This document shows positions 1 through 10,245 of a stretch of DNA of 64,000 bases, piece by piece. Each line of letters starts with the position of its first letter. Positions within the stretch are counted from its first letter, which is position 1. The DNA lies in NCBI GenBank assembly GCA_951217055.1, contig OX578277.1:113402514-113466513 (forward strand). The letters are read 5' to 3'. The stretch is from Gerris lacustris (taxonomy: Eukaryota; Arthropoda; Insecta; Hemiptera; Gerridae). The translations under genes were made by a program, and so were the position numbers. The notes beneath the pieces are model-generated. The model saw nothing but the letters and a program-made list of their open reading frames with translations. It was not told the DNA's origin and made no database searches.

Positions 1-483
1 AGATATTTGTCAAACACCTAATTTTATGATTTTATGACTAAAGTCATAAAAAGTATAACAAAATTAGTATTTACGTACTATTTTTGTTTCTAATGAAAGA
101 CTTATTCAAACATTTTTTTAATGTCTTGAAACCCGAATTCTAACAAATCAGATCGGGACATTTTTTCACTGTAGTCACGGTTATACCGAATCAAAAAACT
201 TATTGTGAATTTTCTTTTTATTTTTTTACAAGGAAATGTTTTCCTTGCGCGTTGGTTTTTCCTTGATAATTAATAATCACAACTTCCTCTAGTTGCACAA
301 GCTTTCGTTTGCTTCGCCACATTTTTTGATAAACTATAAATTTATAGTCCAATAATGTGTGTTAAATTTTTAAAAAATGATTAATTTATTTATTGTTAAA
401 AGTAAAAGTATTTGAAATTATCTAATAGATAAAAATAATTTTTACTTGATACAATAAATATGTGAACTCATATGTAAGCTATT
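1..483. other. AT-rich flank, no gene seen
   Basis: No ORF, splice-supported exon or repeat structure is recognised here. If the four orphan cysteine exons at 3.4-8.3 kb share a signal-peptide exon, it is not in this stretch and would lie upstream of the window. Confidence 0.5.
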
Positions 484-1736
484 ATACATTTTATTGGAAA
501 TATGACCACTAATATGACATTAAAATAATACATATAAACCTATATTGGTGATGTTTCCAATAATATCACATTAAAATTATACATAATTCACCTACATTGG
601 TGATATTTCCAATAATATCACATTAAAATAATACATATAAACCTACATTGGCGATATTTCCAATAATATCACATTAAAATTATACATATAAACCTACATT
701 GGCGATATTTCCAATAATATCACATTAAAATTATACATAATTCATCTACATTGGTGATATTTCCAATAATATCACTTTTAAATTATACATATAAACCTAC
801 ATTGGCGATATTTCCAAATTTATCACATTAATATAATACATATAAACCTACATTGGTGATATTTCCAATAATATCACATTAAAATAATTCATATAAACCT
901 ATATTGGCGATATTTCCAATAATATTACATTAAAATAATACATATAACCCTACATTGGTGATATTTCCAATAATATTACATTAAAATTATACATATAAAC
1001 CTACATTGGCGATATTTCCAATAATACCACATTAAAATTATACATAATTCACCTACATTGGTGATATTTCCAATAATATCACATTAAAATTATACATAAT
1101 TCACCTACATTGGTGATATTTCCAATAATATCACATTAAAATTATACATAATTCACCTACATTGGTGATATTTCCAATAATATCACATTAAAATTACACA
1201 TAATTCACCTACATTGGTGATATTTCCAATAATATCACATTAAAATTATACATAATTCACCTACATTGGTGATATTTCCAATAATATCACTTTTAAATTA
1301 TACATATAAACCTACATTGGCGATATTTCCAATAATACCACATTAAAATTATACATAATTCACCTACATTGGTGATATTTCCAATAATATTACATTAAAA
1401 TTATACATATAAACCTACATTGGCGATATTTCCAATAATACCACATTAAAATTATACATAATTCACCTACATTGGTGATATTTCCAATAATATCACATTA
1501 AAATTATACATAATTCACCTACATTGGTGATATTTCCAATAATATCACATAAAAATAATAAATATACACCTATATTGGTGATATTTCCAATAATATTACA
1601 TTAAAATTATACATAATTCACCTACATTGGTGATTTTTCCAATATTATCACATTAAAAAAATACATATAAACCTATATTGGTGATATTTCCAATAATATC
1701 ACATTAAAATAATATTTATTACACACCTGCATTACC
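484..1736. repeat. 51-bp tandem satellite, about 24 copies
   Basis: A unit of about 51 bp is repeated with small changes. The core contains CCTACATTGG followed by GTGATATT-TCCAAT-AATATCAC. That last segment is an inverted repeat with 8-nt arms and a 6-nt loop, so every unit can form a small hairpin. Two spacer variants alternate irregularly (ACATATAAA and ACATAATTCA before CCTACATTGG), and GCGATATT sometimes replaces GTGATATT. No coding potential is visible. Confidence 0.93.
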
Positions 1737-2466
1737 AATGGGCTTTTTAATATTTAAATAGTGAAGAACCAATAATGTAGAATCTAGCGAAACATAAATT
1801 AAAACAAGACACTTTTAGGCCGAACTGTAACTCTAAGTAATTTTCTAAGACTGATTAATTTTTAATTAAATTAAATTTCCAATTTACATTAAGAAAAGTA
1901 AAATTTATTTGAAAACTAAATTATTTAATTTTGAAAGAACAAGGGAGTGAGATTAAATAGTTTAGAAAGAATCAATGAAAAGTACCTAAAATACTAGCGG
2001 ACAGGTGGTGCTACAAGCGAGCCGTGGCAACAAATTACACTAATTTCATCAGTAATCTATTTTAATAATAACGTGTAAGCAGCACTTGCTTTCACAAGTT
2101 TTGAGTACTTTTTGAATCTAAGGGTTTACACTTTGAGTTGTGGACATTCTATGAATAAGTTTTTTTCTTCAATGGATCTAAATTCTAAATGGTATAATTT
2201 CTACCCATTTAGTTCCAGGTTGTCTTTTTAGGCAAATTATTATAAGCCTTTGAAGCCTTCTAAATTGTTTGAGGAAGTCAGAAAAAATACTTGCTTAAGC
2301 AAGTTAAGTAGCTGGATTCTCATAGATGGCATTTATTAATGTATTTTTTAATGTTCTTTTATTATTATTATTTTTTTTATTTTTTTTTTTTCCAAAATTC
2401 TATTATTATTTTTGTTTTTATCAAGCTCAACTTAGTATATATGGGGCTCTTTCATAGAAGAACCTA
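1737..2466. other. Non-repetitive AT-rich sequence, no gene seen
   Basis: I searched this for a signal-peptide exon ending Cys-x6 before a GT donor, as in the two complete peptide genes, and saw none. The ATG-initiated ORF from 2339 is Phe/Tyr-rich translation of T-rich DNA and runs into the adjacent repeat. Confidence 0.5.
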
Positions 2467-3342
2467 TAGTCCAGAAGATAGAGTGCAAAAAGAGTCTGAC
2501 AAACATCAAGCTAGAATTTTGTGTATAAGTAAATCTTTTGGTAAGAGGGCTTGGGTGGCTCGGAGGCTAGAGAGCTCGCCTTGCGATAAGGCAAGTTAAG
2601 CAGCATCGAGCCGGCTCAGAAGGTGACGGCAGCTCTGAGTTCGATTCCCGGACCAGGCCCCCCACTCTTTGTCCACCCAGCATTGTTTAAACAAATGGGA
2701 AGCTCCTCGAAACCATGATGAAGACACTCCTGGTTGTAATACAACTAGGAGGGGAGTCATGGTTGACGACCATATCTTCACACGACCGTGTGAAGATTTC
2801 GGTCCCTAACCCGGGTTTGATGGGCCCACCTAAGTGGCCTGCATCTTCGGGTGTTAAAAGCCCCCCGGAATAATTAAAAAAAAAAAAAAAAAATCTTTTG
2901 GTGCCTTTTAAGAATACGTGGCTGGCTAAGTTCGTCTGCGGGACATAACTTGGCATTAGGCATTTGAAAGAAACAAACTGGTAGAGAGCGGCCATGTCCC
3001 GCCCTTTTTGGTGGACAATGTGATTTCCATGATCCTTAGTACGAAATTAGTTAGTAGACCAAAAATCAAGTTGATGATGGTTTGCAACTTAATAGGTTAG
3101 TTAGTCAAATATTACTCCAAATCAAAGAGGCCTCCTATTAAGTGACAAACTAACATCAACTTGATTCTTGGTCTACTAACTAATTTTGTACTCAGGATCA
3201 TGACAAAACATTTTCCACTAAAAAGGGCAGGACATGGCCACTCTACATCGGTTTGTTTTTTCAATTATCCGACCCCATCACAAGGCACCAAAAGATTAAC
3301 TTGATGTAAGTCACTCTTTTTTGCATGCTATCTCCTGGACTA
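2467..3342. mobile_element. Foldback/MITE family A, copy 1 (split by a SINE)
   Basis: A non-coding palindromic element starts TAGTCCAGAAGATAG and ends CTATCTCCTGGACTA. Its long inverted arms carry the shared segments for ACATCAAGCTAGAATTTTG and GTGGACAATGTGATTTTCAT. The left arm is interrupted by the SINE at 2543-2890. The ends and the apparent TA flanks fit a Tc1/mariner-type MITE, which is inference because no transposase is encoded. Five more copies occur in the window. Confidence 0.85.
2543..2890 (+). mobile_element. SINE with 5S-rRNA-like and tRNA B-box-like head
   Basis: The insertion is bounded by a perfect target-site duplication AAATCTTTTGGT (2531-2542 and 2891-2902) and ends in a poly(A) run, as expected for LINE-mobilised retroposition. 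The head contains AAGTTAAGCAGCATCGAGCC, which closely matches the box A region of 5S rRNA. It is followed by GAGTTCGATTCCCGG, a good RNA polymerase III B box. The related copy at 13860 also retains the 5S box C-like GGATGGGTGAC. It inserted into foldback element A. A pure tRNA-derived SINE is the alternative reading. Confidence 0.85.
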
Positions 3343-3400
3343 CTATTAATGTTTAGTATTTAGTGTTGTTTAATTGATATGTTTGGATATTTGGGTTCAG

Positions 3401-3559
3401 TGCTCTTCGGGTAGGGATTGCTGCAGCATGGCATGCTGTTCCAACCTGACCAGCAATGCACATACATGTGGAGAGAACTCTCGTTCGACCATAAAACCCA
3501 ACTCTCTTAACAACAACCGCACCCGAGCTCCAGCAATCGACCCAGACTGTGTTCCCTGA
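3401..3559 (+). CDS. Cysteine-rich knottin-like peptide, terminal exon copy 1
   Basis: This 3′-terminal exon encodes 52 residues and a stop. It opens directly after the acceptor GGGTTCAG in phase 0 on a Cys codon. Cysteines follow C-x5-CC-x3-CC-x9-C-x26-C and the chain ends CVP. The same framework is completed by a signal-peptide exon in the two full genes at 11.4 and 23.4 kb. The conserved block (CSSGRDCCSMACCS) precedes a variable polar linker. About 60 nt of intron before the exon (TTAATTGATATGTTTGGATA) is shared with copies 2-4. Function is unknown; knottin folds occur in toxins, defence peptides and signalling peptides. No exon 1 for this copy is visible, so it may use one upstream of the window or be a relic. 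Confidence 0.75.
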   Translation, partial: CSSGRDCCSMACCSNLTSNAHTCGENSRSTIKPNSLNNNRTRAPAIDPDCVP

Positions 3560-3627
3560 ATCATTCCTTTCCTTACAATAATGCTTAATACCTCCAAAAA
3601 CTGTTTACAAATTATTGTTAATATTTA

Positions 3628-3633
3628 AATAAA
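3628..3633 (+). terminator. Poly(A) signal of cysteine exon copy 1
   Basis: AATAAA lies 69 nt after the stop codon and is followed by a TTTATTTATTGAGTATG-type T/G-rich stretch. The equivalent signal sits at nearly the same distance after copies 2, 3 and 4. Confidence 0.7.
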
Positions 3634-3690
3634 TGTTTTAATTTATTTATTGAGTATGCTTATATTTTTAGTGCAGTTATTTTAATCATA

Positions 3691-4300
3691 ATAAACAGGT
3701 CAAGTGTGTGCTAGTCAGCACACAACGAGGGTCCGTAGGCCACACTGTATAGTTTAAGTAGTACCCTATTGATGGTGTTTTTTAAAATGATAAAAAGCCT
3801 TCTTTGAACTATCCTATGGGCCTGATATTCTCAAAACACATAAACAAACTTCTGATAAAGTATTTATTTGCCACTGAACCGGACTACAACCATATAAATA
3901 CATTGAAAAGACCATAGTTATAAAGAAACGTATTTTGTCAATAAAAAATTAAATAATTTTTTTTTTCGAAATTTCCAAAAAGTGGCATCTTTACTTTTGG
4001 CCAAAGAATGTTCAGGAATTTTTTCAGACTTTTTGCACTTCACATAAGCGAGATAGAAGGGGGCACACGTTTCGCCCTTAAGTTTTTTTACCCTAATTTT
4101 TTTTTTAAGTCGCTATATTTTTAAAATATGTGGGTAGGTACAAGACCGGGTTTTGAGAATATCAGACCCTTAGAATAGTTCAAAGTAAGCTCTTTAGGAT
4201 TTAAAAAAAACACTGTTTACACACTTTACAGTTAAACACTATATAGTGTGGCCTACGGACCCTCGCTGTGTGCTGACTAGCACACACTTGACCTGTTTAT
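3691..4300. mobile_element. 610-bp inverted-repeat (foldback) element
   Basis: The ends ATAAACAGGTCAAGTGTGTG and its complement close a 610-bp element. The terminal arms are long (about 165 bp, including GGGTCCGTAGGCCACACT and GATATTCTCAAAAC). There is no coding capacity. It lies between cysteine exons 1 and 2. Confidence 0.85.
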
Positions 4301-4644
4301 TATAATAACAATTGCATATAAAGTTTGTTCCAACCCCGTTATTTGTAGCGTCCTTTGCATTTGCATCATCCCGTGGATTTGTGGATCGTACAAAAATCTT
4401 TTAGGAAAGTTGTGACTGTAATTCGTACTGTATAAAAACAAACAAAACAGGAAACCTAACAGATTGGAAACCTTCTTGTTGTTGTTATTCGTGAGATTTG
4501 ACATAACTGGGCATGTTGTACAAACTAGAAATGGGTATTGTCTTAGCACCCGACTGTACTGACTTCGGCAATACTCGGAAGTTCCGACTTTAAACGAAGT
4601 GAAGCTTTCAGTTTCTCCCGTGTTCATGACTGCTTGGTCGACCT
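4301..4644 (-). mobile_element. Partial copy of the 592-bp TIR element H
   Basis: This matches the element at 56294-56885 in opposite orientation and keeps one terminal repeat (CATGACTGCTTGGTCGACCT at 4625-4644). The other end is cut at the boundary of the 3691-4300 element. A 116-codon minus-strand ORF is shared by both copies but contains no recognisable domain, so I treat it as chance. Confidence 0.75.
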
Positions 4645-4775
4645 TTAGTCATAGTTATGAAGTGGTACCACAAATTATCAGTCTATATAACTAATTATTT
4701 AAATGGGGCAAAGAAACTAAGCAATATTTAGTATTTATAGTTGTTTAATTGATATGTTTGGATATTTGGGTTCAG

Positions 4776-4931
4776 TGTTCTTCGGGTAGCGATTGCTGCA
4801 GCATGACTTGCTGTTCCAACCTGATCGGCAATTCAAAAACTTGTGGAGAATCCTCCTATTCAACCATGAACCCGAACACACCTGACATCACGCGCAACCG
4901 AACTTCAATCGACCCTGGCTGTGTTCCCTGA
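4776..4931 (+). CDS. Cysteine-rich knottin-like peptide, terminal exon copy 2
   Basis: The exon encodes 51 residues plus a stop and begins after GGGTTCAG on a Cys codon in phase 0. The framework is C-x5-CC-x3-CC-x9-C-x25-C, ending CVP. Relative to copy 1 there are several replacements inside the cysteine block (for example SGSD for SGRD) and many in the linker, while every Cys is kept. That is the pattern expected for a constrained secreted peptide scaffold. No separate exon 1 is visible between copies 1 and 2, where transposons fill the space. It is an alternative terminal exon, an independent gene with an undetected first exon, or a relic. Confidence 0.75.
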   Translation, partial: CSSGSDCCSMTCCSNLIGNSKTCGESSYSTMNPNTPDITRNRTSIDPGCVP

Positions 4932-5001
4932 ATTATTCTTTTCCTTAAAATAATACTTAATACATCAAAAAACTGTTTAAAAAATTATCTTTCAATATTA
5001 A

Positions 5002-5007
5002 AATAAA
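5002..5007 (+). terminator. Poly(A) signal of cysteine exon copy 2
   Basis: AATAAA lies 71 nt after the stop, followed by a TATTGTGTATGTTT GT-rich element that is conserved after copy 3. Confidence 0.7.
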
Positions 5008-5477
5008 TGTTATTTATTTATTGTGTATGTTTATATTTTTCTATCTTTTTACGCTATATATTTAGAATAGGTACAGTAATAACCCGACTACGTAAAATTC
5101 TGAGTCACTTAACACCTGAAACTGCTGCTAAAATTGATAAGGGGTTCGATTCTGTACTTTGAAACCTCCCTTTTCATGTGATTATACACTTACATCAAAA
5201 TTAGATAAGAAGATGGGGCGAAAAATGGGTCGATACCCCCAAAACACAATTTTTCCAAACTTTAGGCGATTTTCTGAGAAAACTGTATGTATAGGAGAAA
5301 TTTCGACTTCAGGTACGGAGTCAGTGACCCCGAAAACATAAGGTTCTGCTAAAATTTTTTTGGAGCCTGAAAATTGTTAAATTTTGCTGTACAGTGTTAT
5401 TTATATGAGACAAAGAAACCAATAAATATTTTGAATTTATAGTTTTTTAATGGATATGTTTGGATATTTGGTGTCAG

Positions 5478-5651
5478 TGTTCTTCGAGTGGGGATTGCTG
5501 CTCTATGGTTTGCTGTTCCAACCCGACCTCCAATGCAAATACATGTGGAGAATCCTCCCGTCCACCCTTACATACGGGCGCACCTGATCATGATCATGGC
5601 CATCACCGCAGAACTATAGCACCTCGCATCGAACCTGGCTGTGTTCCCTGA
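5478..5651 (+). CDS. Cysteine-rich knottin-like peptide, terminal exon copy 3
   Basis: The exon encodes 57 residues plus a stop, starting after TGGTGTCAG on a Cys codon in phase 0. The framework is C-x5-CC-x3-CC-x9-C-x31-C, ending GCVP. The cysteine half is nearly identical in DNA to copy 4. The linker is different and unusually rich in His and Asp (DHDHGHHRR). The open frame continues a little upstream of the acceptor, but the ORF before it is intron sequence shared by all copies. No recognised signal-peptide exon lies nearby. Confidence 0.75.
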   Translation, partial: CSSSGDCCSMVCCSNPTSNANTCGESSRPPLHTGAPDHDHGHHRRTIAPRIEPGCVP

Positions 5652-5720
5652 ATTATTCTTTTCCTTACAATAATACTTAATACATCAAAAAACTGTTTAA
5701 AAATTATATTTCAATATTAA

Positions 5721-5726
5721 AATAAA
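5721..5726 (+). terminator. Poly(A) signal of cysteine exon copy 3
   Basis: AATAAA lies 70 nt after the stop, in the same context as copy 2. Confidence 0.7.
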
Positions 5727-5946
5727 TGTTGTTATTTATTTATTGTGTATGTTTATATTTTTCTATCTTTTTACGCTATATATTTAGAATACAGTAATAA
5801 CCCGACTTACGTTATCACGTACTTACGTAAATTCTGAGTTACGTATAGTTGTAACACCCGATGCTGCTAAAAGTGATAAGGGGTTCGATTCAAAACCTCC
5901 CTTTTAATGTGATTATACTCTTACATCAAAATTAGATAACAAGATG

Positions 5947-6350
5947 CACTGCGCAGCCTGTCAACGTGAATCTACAACTTAATTTGTAGTGAAATAACAG
6001 AAAAATTGATAATTAGTGAGTGTCTAAGTGTATCTAAGTGCATACCCCGACTTCCGTAATTTTGACTTACTTACTTTTGAAATACTTCGCGGTTCAACCT
6101 AATTACGTATGTCCGCGGTATCACTGTATACTACTAACCCATAAAAACAAAAATTTTATTATGAAACCATGATCCCTATAGTCCAGGCAAATTAGTAAAC
6201 AAAACAGCCAATGGATTAACTAAATGATAAAGTTTTTAAACTTTGTGAAAACACTCTTAAGGGGTGTAGAAGTAAGAAACAGTAAAGTTCCCCTTTCCTT
6301 AAAGTCCAAAATTTACTTATTTTTACTTTTTACGCAATACGGTAGAAAAA
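5947..6350. other. No gene recognised
   Basis: AT-rich sequence following the duplicated block. A short ORF at 6224-6412 starts here and runs into repeat E; no domain or splice support is visible. Confidence 0.5.
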
Positions 6351-6535
6351 ACAGGAGAATAGTTATTTATGTAACTAGGCAGCAAAATAGAATATTACTG
6401 ACGAGTGATTAGATTAGCCTCCTAGCCGAAGGCGAGGACAGGCAATGAATAAACGAGGCAGAAATGTTTCCTTTGCTGCCTTGTTGCATACAATATTTTA
6501 TCTACTTGCGGCAGAAAAATGAAGCTGCTAAAATG
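6351..6535 (+). repeat. Interspersed repeat E, copy 1
   Basis: Contains GAGCCGAAGGCGAGGACAGG and CGAGGCAGAAATGTTTCC, shared with copies at 23.7, 24.4 and 39.8 kb. It is non-coding. Confidence 0.75.
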
Positions 6536-6972
6536 TTATCTTCATATAACACAGTTAATAACTTTGTGTCATATTAATAAAGATAATAACGTATGTATTT
6601 AACTAAAATTAATGTTCAAATAAGAAACTTGGGAATAATAACAATAAGTGAAAAGCAAACTCAATCTATAACAACAAAATACAAAACACATGTTTATAAC
6701 ACACATAACTTCTGAATGAATAATGCACGAAATATAAAATATTTATTTATATTTTTACTAAAAAATTAATAAAAGTGTTAAAGATATCTTCTATATTGCT
6801 TAAAAGAAAAGAAGTAACTAGGATACATCAAGTAAAGTAGCTAGTCTCATCTAGAATGACTTCAACAATACAAATAATATGGATGTTCAATGTTTACATG
6901 ACGCTACAGTATAATAGCCAGTGACTCTACTATTTTTTTTTAATTAAAGATCTACTAATAAAAAAAAAAAAA
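6536..6972. other. No gene recognised
   Basis: AT-rich, with a poly(A) run just before the truncated element A copy. No exon with the peptide-gene signature was found. Confidence 0.5.
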
Positions 6973-7389
6973 AACCGGTGGTGAGCGGAAATGTCCCGCC
7001 CTTTTTGGTTTAGTAATTTTGAATACGAAATTAGTTAGTAGACCAAAAATCTGGTTAATGGTAGTTTGTAACTTAATAGTTTAGTTAGTCAAATATTACT
7101 CTAAATCAAAGAGGTCTCCTATTAAGTGACAAACTAACATCAACTTGATTCTTGGCACTACTAACTAATTTTATACTCAGGATCATGAAAATCACATTGT
7201 CCACCAAAATGGGCGGGATATGGTCGCTCTCCACCGGTTTGTTTTTTTCAAACACCTATTGCCAAGCTATGCCCCGCAGACGAACTAAGCAGACCACATA
7301 TTCTTAAAAGGTACCAAAAGATTTACTTGTACATGAAATTCTAGCTTGATGTTAGTCAGACACTTTTTTGCACGCTATCTTCTGGACTA
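6973..7389. mobile_element. Foldback element A, copy 2 (left end truncated)
   Basis: Begins inside the left arm at CCGGTGGTGAGCGG, directly after a poly(A) run, and ends CTATCTTCTGGACTA. The outer part of the left arm is missing. Confidence 0.8.
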
Positions 7390-7742
7390 ACAGTAATTTG
7401 GTTAAAAAACCATTATATTTGTTTTACAATTAGGTGACATACCAAGTCGATAACCTCTCGCTATACCTATCATTCATAATCACTACGATGTTGTATTTTA
7501 TTTTTCAGTCGTTAATAGTTATTTATGTTGCAAAAACTATTATTTATTTATTACATTTTTTTTTTACTTGGGAAATTTAATTTATTTGATTTATATTAGA
7601 TTTTGAAAATTTCCTTTGTGGTGGGAAAATTATAATGGTTGATGCCATTATAGAATTTGTTCAGTGATCTTGAGTCTGTATTTGTATTTACTCCATTTGT
7701 CCAACTTAATAACTATATTAACTGCTTTGAAGATTAAGCTTC

Positions 7743-7864
7743 TATCACAATTGTTGTTTTTGACAGATTTTTTTGGGTGTTGAATTAATAAAAACTCAAA
7801 ACTAGTTTTGAGTTTTTATTAATTCAACACCCAAAAAAATCTGTCAAAAACAACAATTGTGATA
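7743..7864. repeat. Perfect 122-bp palindrome (61-bp arms)
   Basis: The two halves are exact reverse complements with no spacer, centred on ACTAGT. A 20-bp direct repeat, TTTGAAGATTAAGCTTCTAT, occurs on both sides (near 7727 and 7900), suggesting that the palindrome arose by insertion or by a repair event with local duplication. Confidence 0.93.
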
Positions 7865-8177
7865 CTAAGTAAAGAAGGTGTTAATTAAGAACGTCATTTG
7901 AAGATTAAGCTTCTATTTATATTGTTTTCTTTGGTGATGACAAAATCAAACTAAGAATTGTAGCTGATATATTATGACCACTTAAGGCTGGGTTCGAATT
8001 AACTTTCTTCCTTTTGTCATTGTTATGTTCTATTGTTGTATGTGCTACTAGCGCTACCTAGTAGAGAACTTCAAAACTAAAGTAATAATTTACTCTCATT
8101 AATAAAATTTTTCATTGGAATAAGTTTTGTATTGAAAAATAGATTTTTAATTGATATGTTTGGATATTTGGTGTCAG

Positions 8178-8336
8178 TGTTCTTCAAGTGGGGATTGCTG
8201 CTCTATGGTTTGCTGTTCCAACCCGACCTCCAATGCAAATACATGTGGAGAATCCGCCCACCATCGCCATCGTCGCAGCCAAACGACGGCTTTGACTGGT
8301 CCTCCAATCAAAGTCAACCCTGGCTGTGTTCCCTGA
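8178..8336 (+). CDS. Cysteine-rich knottin-like peptide, terminal exon copy 4
   Basis: The exon encodes 52 residues plus a stop, beginning after TGGTGTCAG in phase 0 on a Cys codon. The framework is C-x5-CC-x3-CC-x9-C-x26-C, ending GCVP. The first roughly 75 nt differ from copy 3 by only about one base, as do the preceding 30 nt of intron and the last codons. The linker between is unrelated in sequence (AHHRHRRSQTTA here). No exon 1 is visible between copy 3 and this copy. Confidence 0.75.
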   Translation, partial: CSSSGDCCSMVCCSNPTSNANTCGESAHHRHRRSQTTALTGPPIKVNPGCVP

Positions 8337-8402
8337 ATAATTATCTTTCTAACAATAATACTTAATTCATGAAAATACTTGTTTAAAAATTATTTTTTAA
8401 TA

Positions 8403-8408
8403 AATAAA
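8403..8408 (+). terminator. Poly(A) signal of cysteine exon copy 4
   Basis: AATAAA lies 67 nt after the stop, followed by TTTATTTATTGTTTATG, as in the other copies. Confidence 0.65.
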
Positions 8409-8516
8409 TGTTGTAATTTATTTATTGTTTATGTTTTTCCTCGTTAGCTAGTATAACAGAGATTTTACCTCTCTAATTTAATATATTGTTGAATTTATTC
8501 GAATTGAATTTAATAT

Positions 8517-9090
<574 letters not shown>

Positions 9091-9106
9091 TAATTCATAT
9101 TTATGA

Positions 9107-9136
9107 TACGTTTCAACCCTAAAGGGTCATCTTCAG
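9107..9136 (-). ncRNA. Hammerhead-ribozyme-like motif
   Basis: On the minus strand: CTGAAGA, a GACCC/GGGTT stem with a TTTA loop, then GAAACGTA. This matches the hammerhead core CTGANGA-stem II-GAAA with the self-complementary helix III ACGT known from dimeric hammerheads of Penelope-like elements. One extra T follows CTGAAGA, so activity is uncertain. Confidence 0.45.
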
Positions 9137-9404
9137 TCAGTTTAATAAACTAAAACGAACAAACATATTCCAATTTTACAAAAACCACCGTTGCATAACC
9201 CAATCACAATGGTATCTTAATTAAATTTATAAGCATTGTCTCTAACAATAAAACAAATCAGTTAAATTTAGGTATAATAAATTTACTTACAACATTATGC
9301 TGTTTTATTTTGTTGTGTGTGCAATCAATAAAATAGTCAACAGTGAAAAAATTAATTACTCTCAAAAGAGAGGTGGTCAATAATTAAAATTAAAAAACAA
9401 GTAC

Positions 9405-9520
9405 CAAACTTTGTTACTTTACTTTACTTTATGCAGCGCTACAGCCCGAGATGGGCTTTGGCTTCCCTTACAACATACCTCCATTCATCTCACCTGCCTA
9501 AACTAACAACCTACAAATTT
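9405..9520 (-). mobile_element. LINE 3′-tail fragment
   Basis: TACTTTACTTTATGCAGCGC and CTACAGCCCGAGATGGGCTT resemble the reverse complement of the 3′ end of the LINE remnant at 34.85-35.79 kb. It is a short truncated 3′ end in minus orientation. Confidence 0.5.
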
Positions 9521-9774
9521 AATCTGACACTCTTGATAAATTGAATTTATTTTATTAACATGCAAAAACTATTAAAAATGTGATTGTGGTAACTATGTAA
9601 TTAAATGAATCATTCAAAAATATATAATAAAACAAGCAAACGTCCACAATAAAATTGACAACCATAACATTATAACAAGTTAGTTAGTTATGTAAAGAAA
9701 AAGTATTATATAAGATTTTGAAAGATTTAAATGTTGTGAGTGCTACGTACTTTCCTCAGTTGCCTGTGATGAAG

Positions 9775-10245
9775 AAAATATCAAACCTTATGGCGCCCCT
9801 GAGTCCAAAAAGAGGTTTTTAAAAAATGTCCGTCTCTCGTCTGTCACCAGTCTGTACAGACGCCTGGAGCCTAAACTACTGGGCCGAGTTTGACAAAATT
9901 TGGCATACATGTTCTGAAAATTCATTTCCCCGTGGTAAAATCGAGAAATTAATTTGAGCTCTAAATTTAAGCGCGTTACCCCTTCATAAACTCTAAAAAA
10001 AAAACTTGAAAAATAATTATTGTTTCCTCGTAAACGGTTTCCATAGATTTTATTTAATATTTAAATACAAATCCAACGATATAAGCTGTTTTCCCGGGTA
10101 AAATCTAGTTCTTGAGAAAATAGCTTTAAACGCGAACAGAGTTCGATTCCCCACCGAGGAGAAGTTATTTTTATGATACATTTTGACAAAATGTTCAACA
10201 ATAGTTAAATTTACCTACGAAAACTCGAAAACTAAAAAATGGAAA
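9775..10245 (+). repeat. Interspersed repeat C, copy 1
   Basis: Contains the family hallmarks GCCTGGAGCCTAAACTACTG, GGCATACATGTTCTGAAAA, CCCGGGTAAAATCTAG and a GTTCGATTCCCC B-box-like segment. Non-coding and diverged from the 18.5 kb copies. Confidence 0.8.

Larger units (their letters stand above)
4685..5215 (+). repeat. Segmental duplication carrying cysteine exon copy 2
   Basis: The block from upstream of exon copy 2 through its poly(A) region and beyond (to TTACATCAAAATTAGATAA) is repeated at about 5395-5946 around exon copy 3. This shows tandem duplication of the whole exon with its flanks. Confidence 0.8.
5395..5946 (+). repeat. Segmental duplication carrying cysteine exon copy 3
   Basis: Partner of the 4685-5215 block. 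Flanks and the poly(A) region are nearly identical to that block, but the exon's linker region is strongly diverged. Confidence 0.8.

Noticed and set aside
484..1736. CRISPR-like regular repeats
   Set aside because: Units are contiguous satellite copies with no unique spacers, and the DNA is eukaryotic. The same applies to the 25-, 35- and 58-bp arrays.
4277..4627. ORF shared with 56242-56544 as a possible conserved protein
   Set aside because: Both copies lie in the same TIR element; sharing follows from element homology, and no known domain is visible.
8151..8177. Upstream ATG codons before the cysteine exons as translation starts (MICLDIW-type leaders)
   Set aside because: This stretch is intron sequence ending in an AG acceptor. 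It gives no signal peptide, and complete genes show the true start in a separate exon.
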